A program made the translations under genes and the position numbers. Source: Toxoplasma gondii ME49 (lineage: Eukaryota; Apicomplexa; Conoidasida; Eucoccidiorida; Sarcocystidae). From it: a stretch of DNA of 64,000 nt. The DNA is taken from assembly GCF_000006565.2 (NCBI RefSeq), contig NC_031475.1, positions 4,821,601 to 4,885,600 of the forward strand, read 5' to 3'. Below are positions 10,201 to 21,733 of the stretch, piece by piece; within the stretch, counting starts at the first letter, position 1; each line of letters opens with the position of its first letter. The notes beneath the pieces are model-generated. The model saw only the letters and a program-made list of their open reading frames with translations, made no database searches and was not told the origin of the DNA.

Positions 10201-12444
10201 GCAGGGACGGCCGCGTCAGACAGAACGGGAAGCAGGCGCATGCAGCGCGAACCCCTTCGAATCTGGTTGGAGAGACACGTGAAAGCCAGCACGACCGCCT
10301 CTCTCTCACCGCTTGTCTTTTCGGTGATTCGAGAGCGACGAAAGTCCGAGAGAAAGAAACAGAAAATGTGAGAATCGACAAGAGACGAAACGGGGACGAG
10401 CGAGACAAGGGAAGGAAGGCGTCTCGATAAGGTAGAGAACTCTGCAACGAGTGCTCGGAGATGGAAGGCGCAAATGAATGATCAACCTGGCATAGAGAAC
10501 TGGAAATGGACATCGCCAAACAGATATACAAACAGGGATGCATCAGTAGTTCAAGTACATGCACATTTTCGCATATAAATATATATGTATATATGTGCAT
10601 GTGCACAGAATTGTCGGAATAAGCAGAAGTCGATTGACATGGGAATCTCTGGATGCATGTGTGGAGAACCGACCTTTAGAGCTTCGCCAGCGACATCGTG
10701 GACAAGCGTCACATTCTCAGGATTCAAGAGATACTCGTCGAGCAGCTTCATCCAACTGCGAGCAGGCATGGCGATCAGGTGACGCCTTTTCCACCGAATG
10801 AAGACTGGAAGCGTGTGGGGCGCATTCTGCGGTGGACGTACACCCCACATCACTCAAACGCGGCGCATGCAAGCTCACAGAAGGCCTTCATACCGGCACA
10901 AGAAATACGCAGCCTACAGACGGAAGGGGCCAACAAGCACATTTCTTTCTCCGTGCATGCGCGTGTGCATATATATATATATATATATATATGCGCCTAT
11001 GTATACATATTCATTTGTTTTATTCAGTCATTACCCGTACGCAAACTATATATCAATTTATACTAGATAGGGCCGTATATCTTCGAAAGACATGTGTATG
11101 CCTGGAGATGCACTGCTGGAAAAAGTGAGTGCGCTTCTGCAAAGGTTGTACGAGTAGCCGTGCGGCAAAGAAAGGTAACAACAAGCAAACATGAGGACCT
11201 CTCCAGCCTCTGATTCCCACAGGCGGCTCTATAGCGACGCATGCACAGAGACTCAGAAGCTGTGTATCAACCGATTGCAGAGCGCGATTGGGAGACGCGT
11301 GTCGCCATGTCGAAAAAGCGAAGAAAAAGTTGTTTCCATGTGCAGTGCTGAACGCCATCAGAACATATGTCTGTACATGATGCACTGTTTCCAGGACGGT
11401 CTCTGCTTCCTGTCTCTCTCCCGCCTCACAACTGCGGAGATGAGGACGGTTTGCGTGACGGGGAGGTCTCTGAAGAAGAACGTGAGGGAGAGCGCTGACG
11501 AGTCTGTCGCGTCTGCATGCGTTGACAAAATGCCTTTGATGAGCATGCGGTCCAAAGTCAGCGTGCCTCGGCCCGACGCAGACCCCGAACTCGGGCTCAC
11601 AGCCTGGAAAGGAGAGATTCGAAAACGGGAAAGACGATCTACAAGACGAGGAAGTCGAGGCAGGGGTGAGAAACGGGTAGCATGGGAACTCGAGCAGGAC
11701 TGAAGAAGGAAAGGGACTGCAGGTAGAACGCCTCGACGAGACAAGATATCAAGAAGAAATTGAGAAACAACCTTGCACCATCAGAGAAGTCGTCTCTCGA
11801 CACACAGGGAAACTCTTATTAACAACAGCGACAACAATCGTCCTCTCATGACTGACACGTGTAGGGAAACGGAAATTTTGAGGCCTTGTTACATCTACGT
11901 CAATGCGAAAACGCATATATCGATGTAAAGAGATATCCAACTAGATGGAGAGAGTCGATATACACACTTTTGGAAACAGAACATCGTCCGCGACGGTCGA
12001 CCTGCCGAGGAGACTGGTGCGTTCTGCATCGAGGCATATATAGATGCATGCGTGTACGTAGTGTTCACCTGGATAGATGGTTGTACAGAAGTAATTACTT
12101 CTGTGAAAACGTACCTTCGCAATAGCTTTCCAAAGTTGTTTCCCGCTCACAGTCGCTTCGAATCTCTCTTCTGCAGAGTCCTCGGTTGCCCCGGCTCCGC
12201 GCTCGAAAGCTTCCTTTTCCACGCCCGCGGTTCGCGACGCATGGTTTTTTTTCAAGAGGCGGAAAGAGGAAAAGAAACATCTGGCGAAGGCAACTTGCAT
12301 CCACGCCGTGCGGCTGTCATTGAGGCCTTCGAGGTGGAGGGAGTTCCTGTGCACGTACACCCGGATGTCTCTACACACGCTCCGCAAGGCATTGAGAGCC
12401 CGGCGGAAAACGAGCGCCTCTGCAAAAGACAACTCGACTTCCAT
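7212..12444 (-). CDS. RAD9: RAD9 homologue, subunit of the 9-1-1 DNA-damage checkpoint clamp
   Basis: Proposed exons in coding order are 12444-12115, 11603-11430, 10826-10674, 10129-9991, 9463-9392, 9150-8501 and 8063-7212, giving 789 residues. All junctions are GT-AG and frame-consistent. The first ATG sits exactly where RAD9 proteins start. Exon 1 has GLNDSRTAWMQVAFARCFF, the RAD9 'NSSRSAY..F.F...FF' strand. Exon 3 has PARSWMKLL...NPENVTLV (the inter-domain link). Exon 4 is the YHEEE-to-EMCLGEEDF segment equivalent. Exons 5 and 6 join as HLTFSSRELRATAALC-EHFEAP and then PGRPVV, matching the ITF-KEF-HFDAPGRP signature of the second PCNA-like domain. The clamp core ends near residue 325. The remaining ~460 residues are a divergent acidic, Ser/Arg/Glu-rich tail with a DDYLDYVELYRQL patch. 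RAD9 tails normally recruit the checkpoint-kinase activator TopBP1/Dpb11. The exon 6-7 boundary is the least certain; a donor at 8697 is an alternative. Confidence 0.85.
8181..8198. repeat. AGAC tetranucleotide repeat in a RAD9 intron
   Basis: A short pure AGAC run lies in the predicted last intron of the RAD9 gene (8064-8500). The surrounding intron is strongly polypyrimidine on the coding strand. Confidence 0.8.
9823..9860. repeat. TA-rich microsatellite in a RAD9 intron
   Basis: An ATACATATATAT run continues into AATAAATA repeats between predicted RAD9 exons 4 and 5. Confidence 0.8.
10969..10992. repeat. TA dinucleotide microsatellite in a RAD9 intron
   Basis: A pure TA run in the intron between predicted RAD9 exons 2 and 3. 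It generates spurious Tyr-Ile repeat frames. Confidence 0.85.
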
Positions 12445-14965
12445 GTCTGCGAACAGAGGCCGACAGGGGACGCCCTCCGCACGAGGTATTCATCCTTTCA
12501 GCGTCTCAACTGGTTCTCTCGTACTGAAAGACCTTGCCCAGGGAACGGGACAGTGCACTCCGAGGCAACAAACCAGCACCGGTTCGTTAGATCAGAGCGT
12601 CGTGGTGAACGCGCAATGTTCAGCAGGGGTACTGGACGCAGGAACAGGCAGCGACAGCAGCAGATGCCATGTCCGCAGGCGGCAAAAACCCAGGGGAAAT
12701 TGTGAAACTGAAAGAAAAACACGGTTGCCGAAGCCTTTGGGCGCACGCACCGCCACGTAGGTCGACGAGTTAAACTCTGCAGGAAGCCCGGGGAGCGATG
12801 CGGTAAAGTGGGATGAAGCCAGTGACGAAGAGGCCCAATCTTTACAGGCTGTTGACAGGCCAATCCCACCGATGAGTGCTCGAAAGCTTGCCGGCAAGAA
12901 AAGCACACTTCCCGCCCAAGTGTGCAGATGCACGCGGTCAGAAGCGGCCGCTCGAAGTTGGTTTAACACCGGCGTCGTTTTCCGCGGAATAGCAAAGCTT
13001 CAGCACTTCTTGTTTTGAAGTACGCTACATACAGAACCGTTCTGCGGCGATGACTCAAAGTTATGTTTCGGATGTATGTACACCGGAACGTCGAAGCGCG
13101 AGTAGCGACGTCGCGCGTGTGCACGCGAAAAGGTTCCGTAGCCGGCCGTGGCGCCAGACACTAAATGCAACGCGACAGTGAGGAAAAGAGGGTAAGCGAT
13201 TGCTCCAGGTTGGTGGTCCAGGTAAAAATGCTGGGTGGGAATAGTATGCCAGTGAAGAGCGCAAGTCGTCGACAGATATCCAACAAATCTCTCGTGCACT
13301 ATCGCAAGCCGCATAAACGGTTACCGGCGAAATGCGTGTCCGGGACCGCACTTTTCCACTCCTTCCACCGGAACACGAGACAGGTGGGGACCTATGTGCG
13401 GTGGAAAGGGTATTATAAACGAATCTCGACTTACGACTCCGCAAAGAGCACCTAGAAGGTTCTCTCTGCAAGTCAAGTGACGGGGCCAGCGCTGCAGCCC
13501 TGCCAACTGTCAGTGGGGGGTCCCCGAAGGCGACAGTCAGACATAGAACCACTTAGCACTGCGCCTCAATATAACAGAAGTCCTAAGGGTAATCTGGAGT
13601 CCTTCATGGCGTAACGTTATGTAGTTAGCTGTTGCGTGCATTCCGAATATCTGGAACAGTAGACTTTGATTCGGTAGTGGAACAACGCGAGCGGTTGTTG
13701 TACATCGACGCCAGACACTGTTCGTGCGACTGTGGACGTACAGTGCATACTTTCTCCCAGTGCAGTGCAGTTTCATAATCAATGTGTGATGTTCTGATTG
13801 CAGTTCCTTTCACCATTGCTTCAAGAGCACGACCAGTCTCATTGGACGTTTAATGCCTTGCTGCAGTAACATGAATCCCTCGGTGTACCAAGAAAGGATA
13901 AGGGCACGAAAGTCTGTATCAAAGTAATTATCGTCGCGCCCTCATCGGCCGCGAGAGCTTACCAATTCCCAGAAGTGGACTTTTGTGTACTGCAAACGAA
14001 ACACCTGTTGCATTAACACTTTGCTGTCCCCCGCAGAATTCGACAGCTTCTTACTGTTGACTGTTGTCATCTTAAACTCCATTCCACAAGGATGTGACAG
14101 CTACAGCAGGTTCCCTTTGAAGAAGCCGGAACGGGGTGATAACTCCGTGAAGAACTTACCAGAAATGCCTTTGCATTTACTCAACGTTAGGCAGTTTACT
14201 GTAAAAAGTTTGTAACTAGAGAGCTGGCTGACTATGGCTAGGCATGTGAATCATGTTCAGCTTTGCTTCCTTCTCCGTTCAACAAGCCGAATTTTTCTTT
14301 ATCTATTATCTGCCCACCAAATCTTTTCTAAAATTTCGGTAGCATGTGTGGAAAAACAGAACCAATGTTCCTGTCACTGTTGATTCCATTGAAAACACGT
14401 TATCGTTTTTATGTCATCTCCACAATATGCGAGCTTTAGCGGATCGTCCTGAAACGACGCATTTCGTAGCTTACTTTTCTCCGGCATTAGAGTTCGTAAA
14501 GTCTTTGGGATGTCCTTTACCTTCAAAGTGTTTGTCTCCGTTTTATTCGTCTAGGTGTGGTTACAAGTGCCCCCGCGAAAAAGCAAGGTGATACAAATCT
14601 CCCGTAACCAAAGGGCACGACAGTTTAATAATGGGATACGTGACGCTAACCTGCACCAGTCTAAAGTAGATAGAGATTACGAAACCAACACGGGGTAGCA
14701 ACATGAATGGATGAATGGTACGCACATACGGTACACGGTTTTCATTTAAGAAGATTCTGCTGCGAACGTGGGCGGTCGATCTTCCAAAATTTTCCATTTA
14801 CGGCCATCCGCGTCACTGGATAGAGGAACCATGTTAAACCGTATGGAGTTGTGGAGCAGGAGGTCGCTGCCATGTCTTCACAGTATTACACGTTATTTTC
14901 GCGTGTGACGAAGTTAACAAACATGCACCTTTGCGCCGGTGTTAAAGGCTTCATGGGTCAACACT
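12445..14965. other. Intergenic region upstream of RAD9, no confident gene
   Basis: A 125-codon minus-strand frame (12592-12969) lies just upstream of the RAD9 start. It has no family resemblance, and RAD9 already has its expected N-terminus at 12444, so it is more likely leader or promoter DNA. From about 13500 onward base composition becomes AT-richer and all open frames are short. I see no RNA gene or repeat family here. Confidence 0.45.
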
Positions 14966-16697
14966 CTATGCATTAAGAGACTCCAGCAATTCCGCAGCCC
15001 CTTCTCCTGATCCACGCTGAATGAACACCTTGCTGTCCATCTGCTCGCCGATCGGTATCAGCGTGCTTGCTGAGGGCACAACTGCGACTGCCTTAACGTT
15101 CTTGAGTAAGTCGTATAGAAGTCCGTAACTTGACATTTCAGTCGTGAATGTTTTTCCGGCACTGTCGAGGGAGAATTCAAGCATGATGACCCGTACTCGC
15201 GGTGCACCGGTGGCCTCGAAATTCTCCAGCAGCATACACTTCGACGGAAACTCTCGTGTTATTTTCAGGAAAGTCACCCATGCCCGGAAGTATTTCTCAG
15301 GATCCTGAGGGGGCCAACAAATCGAACAACCACAACCATTTGGCGGCGGTCCAGCTTGTCATTACTCTTGTATATTTTCCCAGAAGTCTTCCAGACAATA
15401 CCAACCCTTCAGACCTGTTACAGCCTGAGGATGCGACGAGCCGACATCGAGGTGTCAAACCTCGCCGTCAATAAGGGCTATCCGGAGAGATCAGCTCTTA
15501 ACCGAAAAAATCTGGGTTCGATTCCCAGACAACCTTGTTTTAAATTCAACGACCCACCGCTTGCATCAAAACTTTTTGCGTCGCTACAAAATTAAGAAAG
15601 CTGCTGGTGGCGCTAGTGTATCAATTTGCTGTGATTCACGTTTGCCAATCGCGCGGCCGTTGATGAAATGTTTGGAAAAATGTTACCATCACTTATCTTG
15701 ACCATGTCGGCACGTACCCGAAATACGGTCTCACAATGGTTGCTCAGCACTATCCACTCGTCCTCTGAAGCAAGCATATCCGATCCCCAGTGTGGACTGC
15801 ACATACCTAAGTACGATCACCCTTACTTTTTGACTTACGTTCGCTTGCTTCGTTATAATTTCTTTGCCCTTGTTCACATTGTACTTATGACCAGGAACTT
15901 GTACAAGAGGTTTCAACCAAGCTAAAGCGCCGTCTACTGGAACGCGACTCCACTGTACGTATACAGAGTTCGTGTCCTTCTCGTACCTGCGCACACATGC
16001 CCAAAACATCAAAATGTACAAAAAACTCAATGAACAGTAACTGGCACGGACCGATTCACTTGATTTTGTATGTTTGAGCCAACCTATCAAAACCATGCCG
16101 TCACGTGGGTGGCTCTCTCAGAGCCCAGAAAGAGCGAGGTCGACGCCACGCACCAGGGACACCCTTTACCTGCCTAAGGATATCAACATCTCGAAGATCA
16201 CACTGCAGTCCGTGGTCATGCAGTATTACATCGCTGGAGTGCACACGCAATTGAACAGACGGGAGGTTGATGACACAGGAGGGAACCTATTATTCGTGTG
16301 CTGCCATCGCTGAGCACGGCGTCAGGGCCCTTGTAGTACGAGCTTACACTAAATACGCGCCAGAGCTGAGGTCCGCTTCCTGGGGAACAGAGGTCCTCCT
16401 GGCTTTGTCGGACTTGGGAAGAGTCATGGGGACTGGTGCCGGCACTTCTTCCCGCTTTTGAGGGGGTTTGAAAACCCCGCCCTTGATTGGCGCCCTTTCG
16501 ATCCCAGCGTTTTCTGTCTTGTTTTCCGCCACCGATCCTCTCGGCCCTGCGGAATTCCCGATTGACTGAGGAGGTGTCGCAGTGGTCACATCGTCTGAAG
16601 GGGGGGCCACGTTTCCTTTGTGCGACTCGACCGGCACATGCACGATCTCTGCAGACGACGTAGCGTCCCGTTCACTCCCGCAGCAGCACCAGAACAT
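14966..16697 (-). CDS. Unrecognised protein with N-terminal Cys cluster (possible lipid-anchored protein)
   Basis: Proposed exons in coding order are 16697-16348, 16202-16170, 15986-15839, 15762-15718 and 15304-14966, giving 304 residues. The reading starts MFWCCCGSERD; three adjacent Cys at residues 4-6 suggest S-palmitoylation and membrane anchoring (inference). Residues 10-116 are low-complexity, rich in Pro, Ser, Glu and Lys. From exon 2 on the sequence looks globular. It contains VQWSRVPVDGALAWLKPL, EWIVLSNHCETVF and a C-terminal half with KYFRAWVTFLK and VRVIMLEFSLD, which suggest an alternating strand/helix domain. I recognise no family; a small PH-like or other alpha/beta fold is possible but unproven. 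Exon 4 is short and its acceptor (cagag) is weak. The last intron (15305-15717) contains an organellar rRNA fragment. Confidence 0.6.
15390..15505 (-). other. Organelle-type large-subunit rRNA fragment (probable NUMT) inside an intron
   Basis: On the minus strand the sequence carries GCTGATCTCTCC, then GACGGCGAGGTTTGACACC, then TCGATGTCGGCTCGTCGCAT. It ends with a version of the 'CAGGCTGTAACAGGTCTGAAGG' type sequence. These are the hallmark words of domain V (peptidyl-transferase centre) of 23S-type rRNA. Only about 115 bases match and the fragment sits within the last intron of the Cys-cluster gene. It is therefore an insertion of organellar DNA, not a working rRNA gene. Apicomplexan mitochondrial rRNA is fragmented, and T. 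gondii nuclear DNA is known to carry many mitochondrial pieces. A mitochondrial source is therefore likelier than the apicoplast, but I cannot prove it. Confidence 0.8.
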
Positions 16698-19600
16698 CTT
16701 GAACAACTTTTGGGTGAATGGTGTTGAGCTTTTCAACAGCAGCGACCGAAATGGCTGCCAAGCGAAAGGAAAACCTGAACGTAACTTAAAAAGTACGAGA
16801 ACCGTATGTGCGGGAATATCCTACACTGCCTCGCTGCGGCTTGGCGCATGCCTTCGCTAGCCCAGTCTCACGCAACACGTTTTATGCGGCGCTGCGAAAG
16901 CACTCTCCAGAGAGGGAATCTTTTGACGTATTGCAGGTGAGTGAAATACCATTAACTGAGTCTGGAGAAAGCCTTGAAGCAAATGTAGGCGGGTTTTCAA
17001 AAAGAAAATATCTTCGATGGTAGGACATGGGTTTTGCACTGTGAGTGAGCAACGTTTCATCAGGAAGCACCGTTGCAGCCCGATGCAGCGGCAAACGAGA
17101 CTGGACCACAACGATGCAAAAATATGGAGTTTCAAAGGAACGGCTTGTGAAAAACGTTGACAATGAATTTTTTGCCTGTCATAGCCGTGGAGAAAAAGTT
17201 TTCGTGGATGGAGTGGCTAAGCAATAGTAAGAAAAGTCCTCGACCGTGAAACTCCTGGTAAGCACCGTGGGGTAGCTCTTCTTTTGCATAGGGGCTGCCC
17301 GACCACTTACATCAAGCCAGCGCGTGCACAAGCAAAGGCTGTTGAGGTCAACGGACTCCTCGCACATCTGGACAATAAAACCGTTTTCAGTTTCTCTCCA
17401 CACAAACGGGTGAGGATGATTTGCATGGTCGAATCCTATACCATGTGCATTTCAAACAGATATTTTTGTGCAGCGTCATTCCATGCACACTAGATTGTGT
17501 AACGCCGTCTCGGCTCCATGCTGTACCCTCAATAGCCACACTCTCAGTCTCCCCCCTCAGCAGTAAACGAAATCCCGATGAGGCGCCATCATATCACATG
17601 TAGGGCGAAATAACCCGCTGTTAACGGAAGCTCAATTGTTTCAAGGCTTTAAGCTGGAATACCATGTCGAATATCAGCTCTTTCAGTGTGCAATGTGAAA
17701 TACGGGTGTACGCCTGTGGGATGGTTGGTCCATCAGGTAGACCGCACAACCGTACCAAACCGAAGGACATTCGAATATACAGAAAAAAGAAATGAGTACA
17801 CAATCGACCTAGCTCAGGTTGTTCAGCAGGCTAAAGGCGTGACAACAAAGAGAACTGCTACAGCGAACGACAGTGCACACTCTCGAGACAGTCGTACGCT
17901 TTGAATTCTTGCCAAGTGTTTTCCCACATTATTTCTGCAAGAAACAGATGTGTGTCGATCTAGTCAAGGGGAACAACAAACTTTCTTCGCCTCTGTAGTC
18001 ACCTGGTGGACAACTGTCCGATTTTGAAGCACATTGTGTCACCTGGACCACACTGCAGATGTGATAAATGTGACTGCACACCAGCAGACCCCGGAGGCTC
18101 GAGCCTATTTCCATCGATAATAAGAAAATGTGTGTCTGGCAAACCGAATTACCAAAGAAGGCGTACCACACGCTACATCGCAGTCCTTCCGAAGGAACGG
18201 GTCCGTCGTCCTGTTGCTTTCAGTTTTGATCACCCTCGAGCTTTCGAAGTTTCTCCATCAGTTTTCACGCTCGGTCCACAGCGTCTACCGATCCTCTTTG
18301 CACACGCATAGCATCTGCAATTTGTCGAGACGTTACACCCCTGAGTGCCATATTCTTGTCATCTGTTTGCAGTTAAAAGCCCCAGAGTTGTGGTCCCAAT
18401 GTGGGCCGTTTCACGGTGCGAGAGTCACCCAGTGTGGTCGGTTTTCTTTTTTATACAAGGGGTCTGTGGCCTCACCCAAAACGCTGGAAGCAACATCGTA
18501 ACAGTAGACGAGGCAGATCACAGAATCAAATGACGCACTATACTCGCTGTTGTTGCGTCGCTCTTCGGAATGAGGTGGCCTTCCGAGAGAACTGAATTTC
18601 TTTTCTCGAATTCCATCTCAACTATGATGACCTTTAGCGTTATCATCTCAAACTCTGACTCTTATTCTGCCACGAAAAGCTGCTGGGTGGCGTGCGGCTA
18701 CCTCCCGTAGTTCACCCCCCGGCGTGTTACTACGATACTCGTGCGATTAGACCGCAAATGACAATACGTTCTGGGGCGTAACTGAATTGCTCGACGAGCG
18801 ATTGCCTTTAGGGAACAAAGGCCTTCATTTTCAGTGGAAGTACGTGCACCATCTGCGATGAACCAGCTCCGCCGCATCTCCAAAGTGTGCATTCGACAAG
18901 AAAGTCTTGAGCTAGATGAGAACAACGCGCAACTGGGCTACATGCGTCTTCGGGTTCTACGAGACAGCATTTCACATAACGCAGCTCCACTCCTGACACA
19001 ACACATACAATGAACCTGCGCTATCAGTGATGGCAGATAGATTCCTTTGTCTTTTTTTAAAACTGTATACTTTTTGGTTCATACCAAAAAACTGGGAAGC
19101 TGCTCAAATAGGACTGAAGTGTCCACAATACCCCGTACGCGTCCCAGTCTTGCTTCGTGAACCGCACACACAAACCCTTCACCCTTTCACTGACTTCCTA
19201 CCAGTCCCTGACATTCCACCTCTCGTGGCAAATTCCCGACAGCCCGTTCGAGGTTGCATTGCCACTGGGGGGCCAGAAGGCCCAACTGCATGCATGCGAA
19301 TCAACACACCCACACGTTGCTCCCGTGCAGCGCTTAAACAGCCAAGAGAGTAATTCCTCTGTCACCCACCAAACAACGGAAAATAACATGTGCACCTACA
19401 GATGTCCACAAGTGCACATTGATCGTCTACTTTTTCGGCTAGCCCTCTACAGTTTGCCTGGAGCGAAGAACTGGAAACGGTAAACTTGCGTTTTCAGAGT
19501 TGTTTGCCGGTGCCCCGGAGCCAAGGGAAGTACCAGGGCCAACAAAAAGAGGATGACCGGCCGAAAGCCCAGACAGCGGACGAGCTCTCTTCTGTCTTCA

Positions 19601-20042
19601 CAGCCACAGAAACGTGCGCCTCACCAGACTGAGAAAAGGCACCCCCACGGAACCCGATTTGTTCATTTTTTCCCCAAATGGGTTCTCAAGGATGCCCGCA
19701 CTTTGTTGGTTCGCTACTTTTGCTTGGCACTTTTTGCTAGCATTTCGACGCCTCCTTGAGGAGAGCCCGACGTACCCATGGCAATTACTTGGCATAAAAA
19801 AACGGTGATGCAAGAAATCCGCACCACCTTTCGGGGCCCGTTAGATCGGGTCCCTGTCAAGCCCACGTTGCTCTTGTGGCGAAAGGCACTCTTTGGGAAA
19901 ACAGCCGTCGCCGCCCAGTAAACGAGCATCCACTCTACCAGTTCGAAACCAGCCCATCTAAAACAGCAGGAGACAGCCGAACTTCTTCACGATCACCAGA
20001 GCCTCAAGGCCGGCTTTGAACGCACAGAGCTGGGGGCTCTTT
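16698..20042. other. Intergenic region, no confident gene
   Basis: About 3.3 kb without a supported gene. Frames of 90-125 codons occur on both strands (for example 18130-18501 + and 16857-17135 -). They lack linked splice partners or recognisable motifs. Composition is close to 50% GC with no simple-sequence arrays. A small gene with tiny exons could be missed here. Confidence 0.45.
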
Positions 20043-21733
20043 TCAGTACCCCACTCCGATATACGCTGCGTCGTTCTGCGTGTAAACCAACTTCAGGTCG
20101 GAAAGAAGCGCGACTAGCACCAGGGAATACACAAACGACAGCAAGCTCCCGACTTCCAGTGCTCGCACAGCCCAGTAGTATCTTCGAGAGTCCTCAGGGT
20201 AACCTGGAAAAGGCATTGCACACCCGACACAAAAAAATACGCGATGGTACGCATTCTGTACGTATTGCATCTGTCTCTCAACATGTTTAATATAACTCAC
20301 CGCATGTGCAGGCCTCTATCCATATGCACACATACACGTACATATAGCCATAATATCTTTTTCTCACGCCCATCACGAGATCCACATCCACATATGCGCA
20401 TACACTAATCTACAGTCACCACATCTCTTTCTCCCATGCAGTATCAAAACGCGCAAGACAACATCCAGGGGGCACACTCGTGGCGCGGCTACCCACACAG
20501 GCCCTCTGTGGCGCGCCCGCCAGGTCAGTGCATGCATGACACCGCCCTTACGTAGGTTGAGGCAAAACGCGAGGCAGCCGATGGGAGGGCAAATGAAAGA
20601 GGCCAGCAGAGCGAGCACCACCCAGGTAATGTCGTTGTCTTCCTTCTTTGAGTGCTGCATCACAGAACAAAGCAAACAAACATACAGGGTCACTGCTGTG
20701 AAGCCGCTTGTGAGCGAGACTCTGGTCTAAGCAAGACCCTCGAAACAGAGAAAACATTCACCCGTTACCAAAAATAATCCTCCGCGTTCCTGTCACAGCC
20801 GGAAGAAAGCAAACGGATGATTGCGCGCTTCCGAGCCGATGCCTCGTGCGAGCCTGACATGCTGGGTACATGGATCGACAGCGCAGTCACAACAGTGCGT
20901 TTCATGCGCAAGATGCTGGATGCGGTGCCGTCGCTTGTACGGGAGCAATGCCCACCGGCACTACTCACAGTAGAAGCTTGTCACCGTATTACCTATACCA
21001 TCTACGGCGAAATGTGCAGCGCTCTCGTGTAGAATATGCCCCCGCAACAACGTCCTGTTCACGTGTACGAACTGCTCCCATACGCGACCAGAGAGTGGCA
21101 GGGTCCACAAAAAAGGCGTGAGCCGTCTCCACCTACAGTCACGCTCTAAAAACAATACTGGGGAAGTGTGTTTTGGACTGCAGTTCTCAGTGGCGCAAAA
21201 ATCTTAATTCTAGAGTTCACCGCATGCGCATGTCCTACCTCTCCAACAGGGACAGAAACGTCGTCTTCTTGCGCCTCGGCCTTGATCAGCGGCTCGTGTA
21301 CCTGCGACTGCAGACAGAATGTTTCGCAAAACACCGCAAGAGTTTTCCCGCTGAATGAGTGGATCTTGTTTACGCTGTCAGGATATTGTATTCCTGCCGC
21401 ATCTGTAAAACGGCGATATTCCGGCACGGAGTGAGTACACACATCTACCAGGCAGAGCATAACAAGTAAGTATTGCCCCAACAATTCCCACAATGCTGAG
21501 GAATTTTTTCGACACACACATTACCGACCGTCGCAATACGTCAGCATTCGGTTCTGAAACCCACCCACCTTCCGCTTGGAGAGGCCAACTTCTTCGTGGG
21601 GCATCGCGGGAGCGCTGTCTGCAGCTGTCGCCAAATCCAGGGAAACTCCACCCTGATTGGCGTTAGATCCTACGGCAGACTCAACGGGTGTTGCACAAGC
21701 AGCACCTGCGCCGTTTGCTGTCAGAGTCGACAT
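20043..21733 (-). CDS. Small two-helix membrane protein resembling CD225/dispanin (IFITM) family
   Basis: Proposed exons in coding order are 21733-21565, 21402-21239, 20654-20552 and 20203-20043, giving 198 residues; all junctions are frame-consistent GT-AG. Residues 1-111 are soluble and Ala/Ser/Glu-rich. Residues 112-120 are charged (HSKKEDNDI). The first membrane helix reads WVVLALLASFICPPIGCLAF and is followed by the CLNLR step. A short loop, RYPEDSRRYYWAVRALEVG, leads to the second helix (SLLSFVYSLVLVALL). Order and motifs fit the CD225 pattern: a helix ending in CCPLG-like residues, a GDYEGA-RRSRRA-like amphipathic loop, then a second helix. That family remodels membranes and affects vesicle fusion. 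The match is by eye and the loop is divergent. An in-frame-looking stretch at 20765-20968 does not fit the phases and is left in the intron. Confidence 0.55.

Noticed and set aside
20765..20968. Candidate extra exon of the dispanin-like gene
   Set aside because: No acceptor and donor pair keeps frame with both neighbours, whereas joining 21239 to 20654 directly is in phase.
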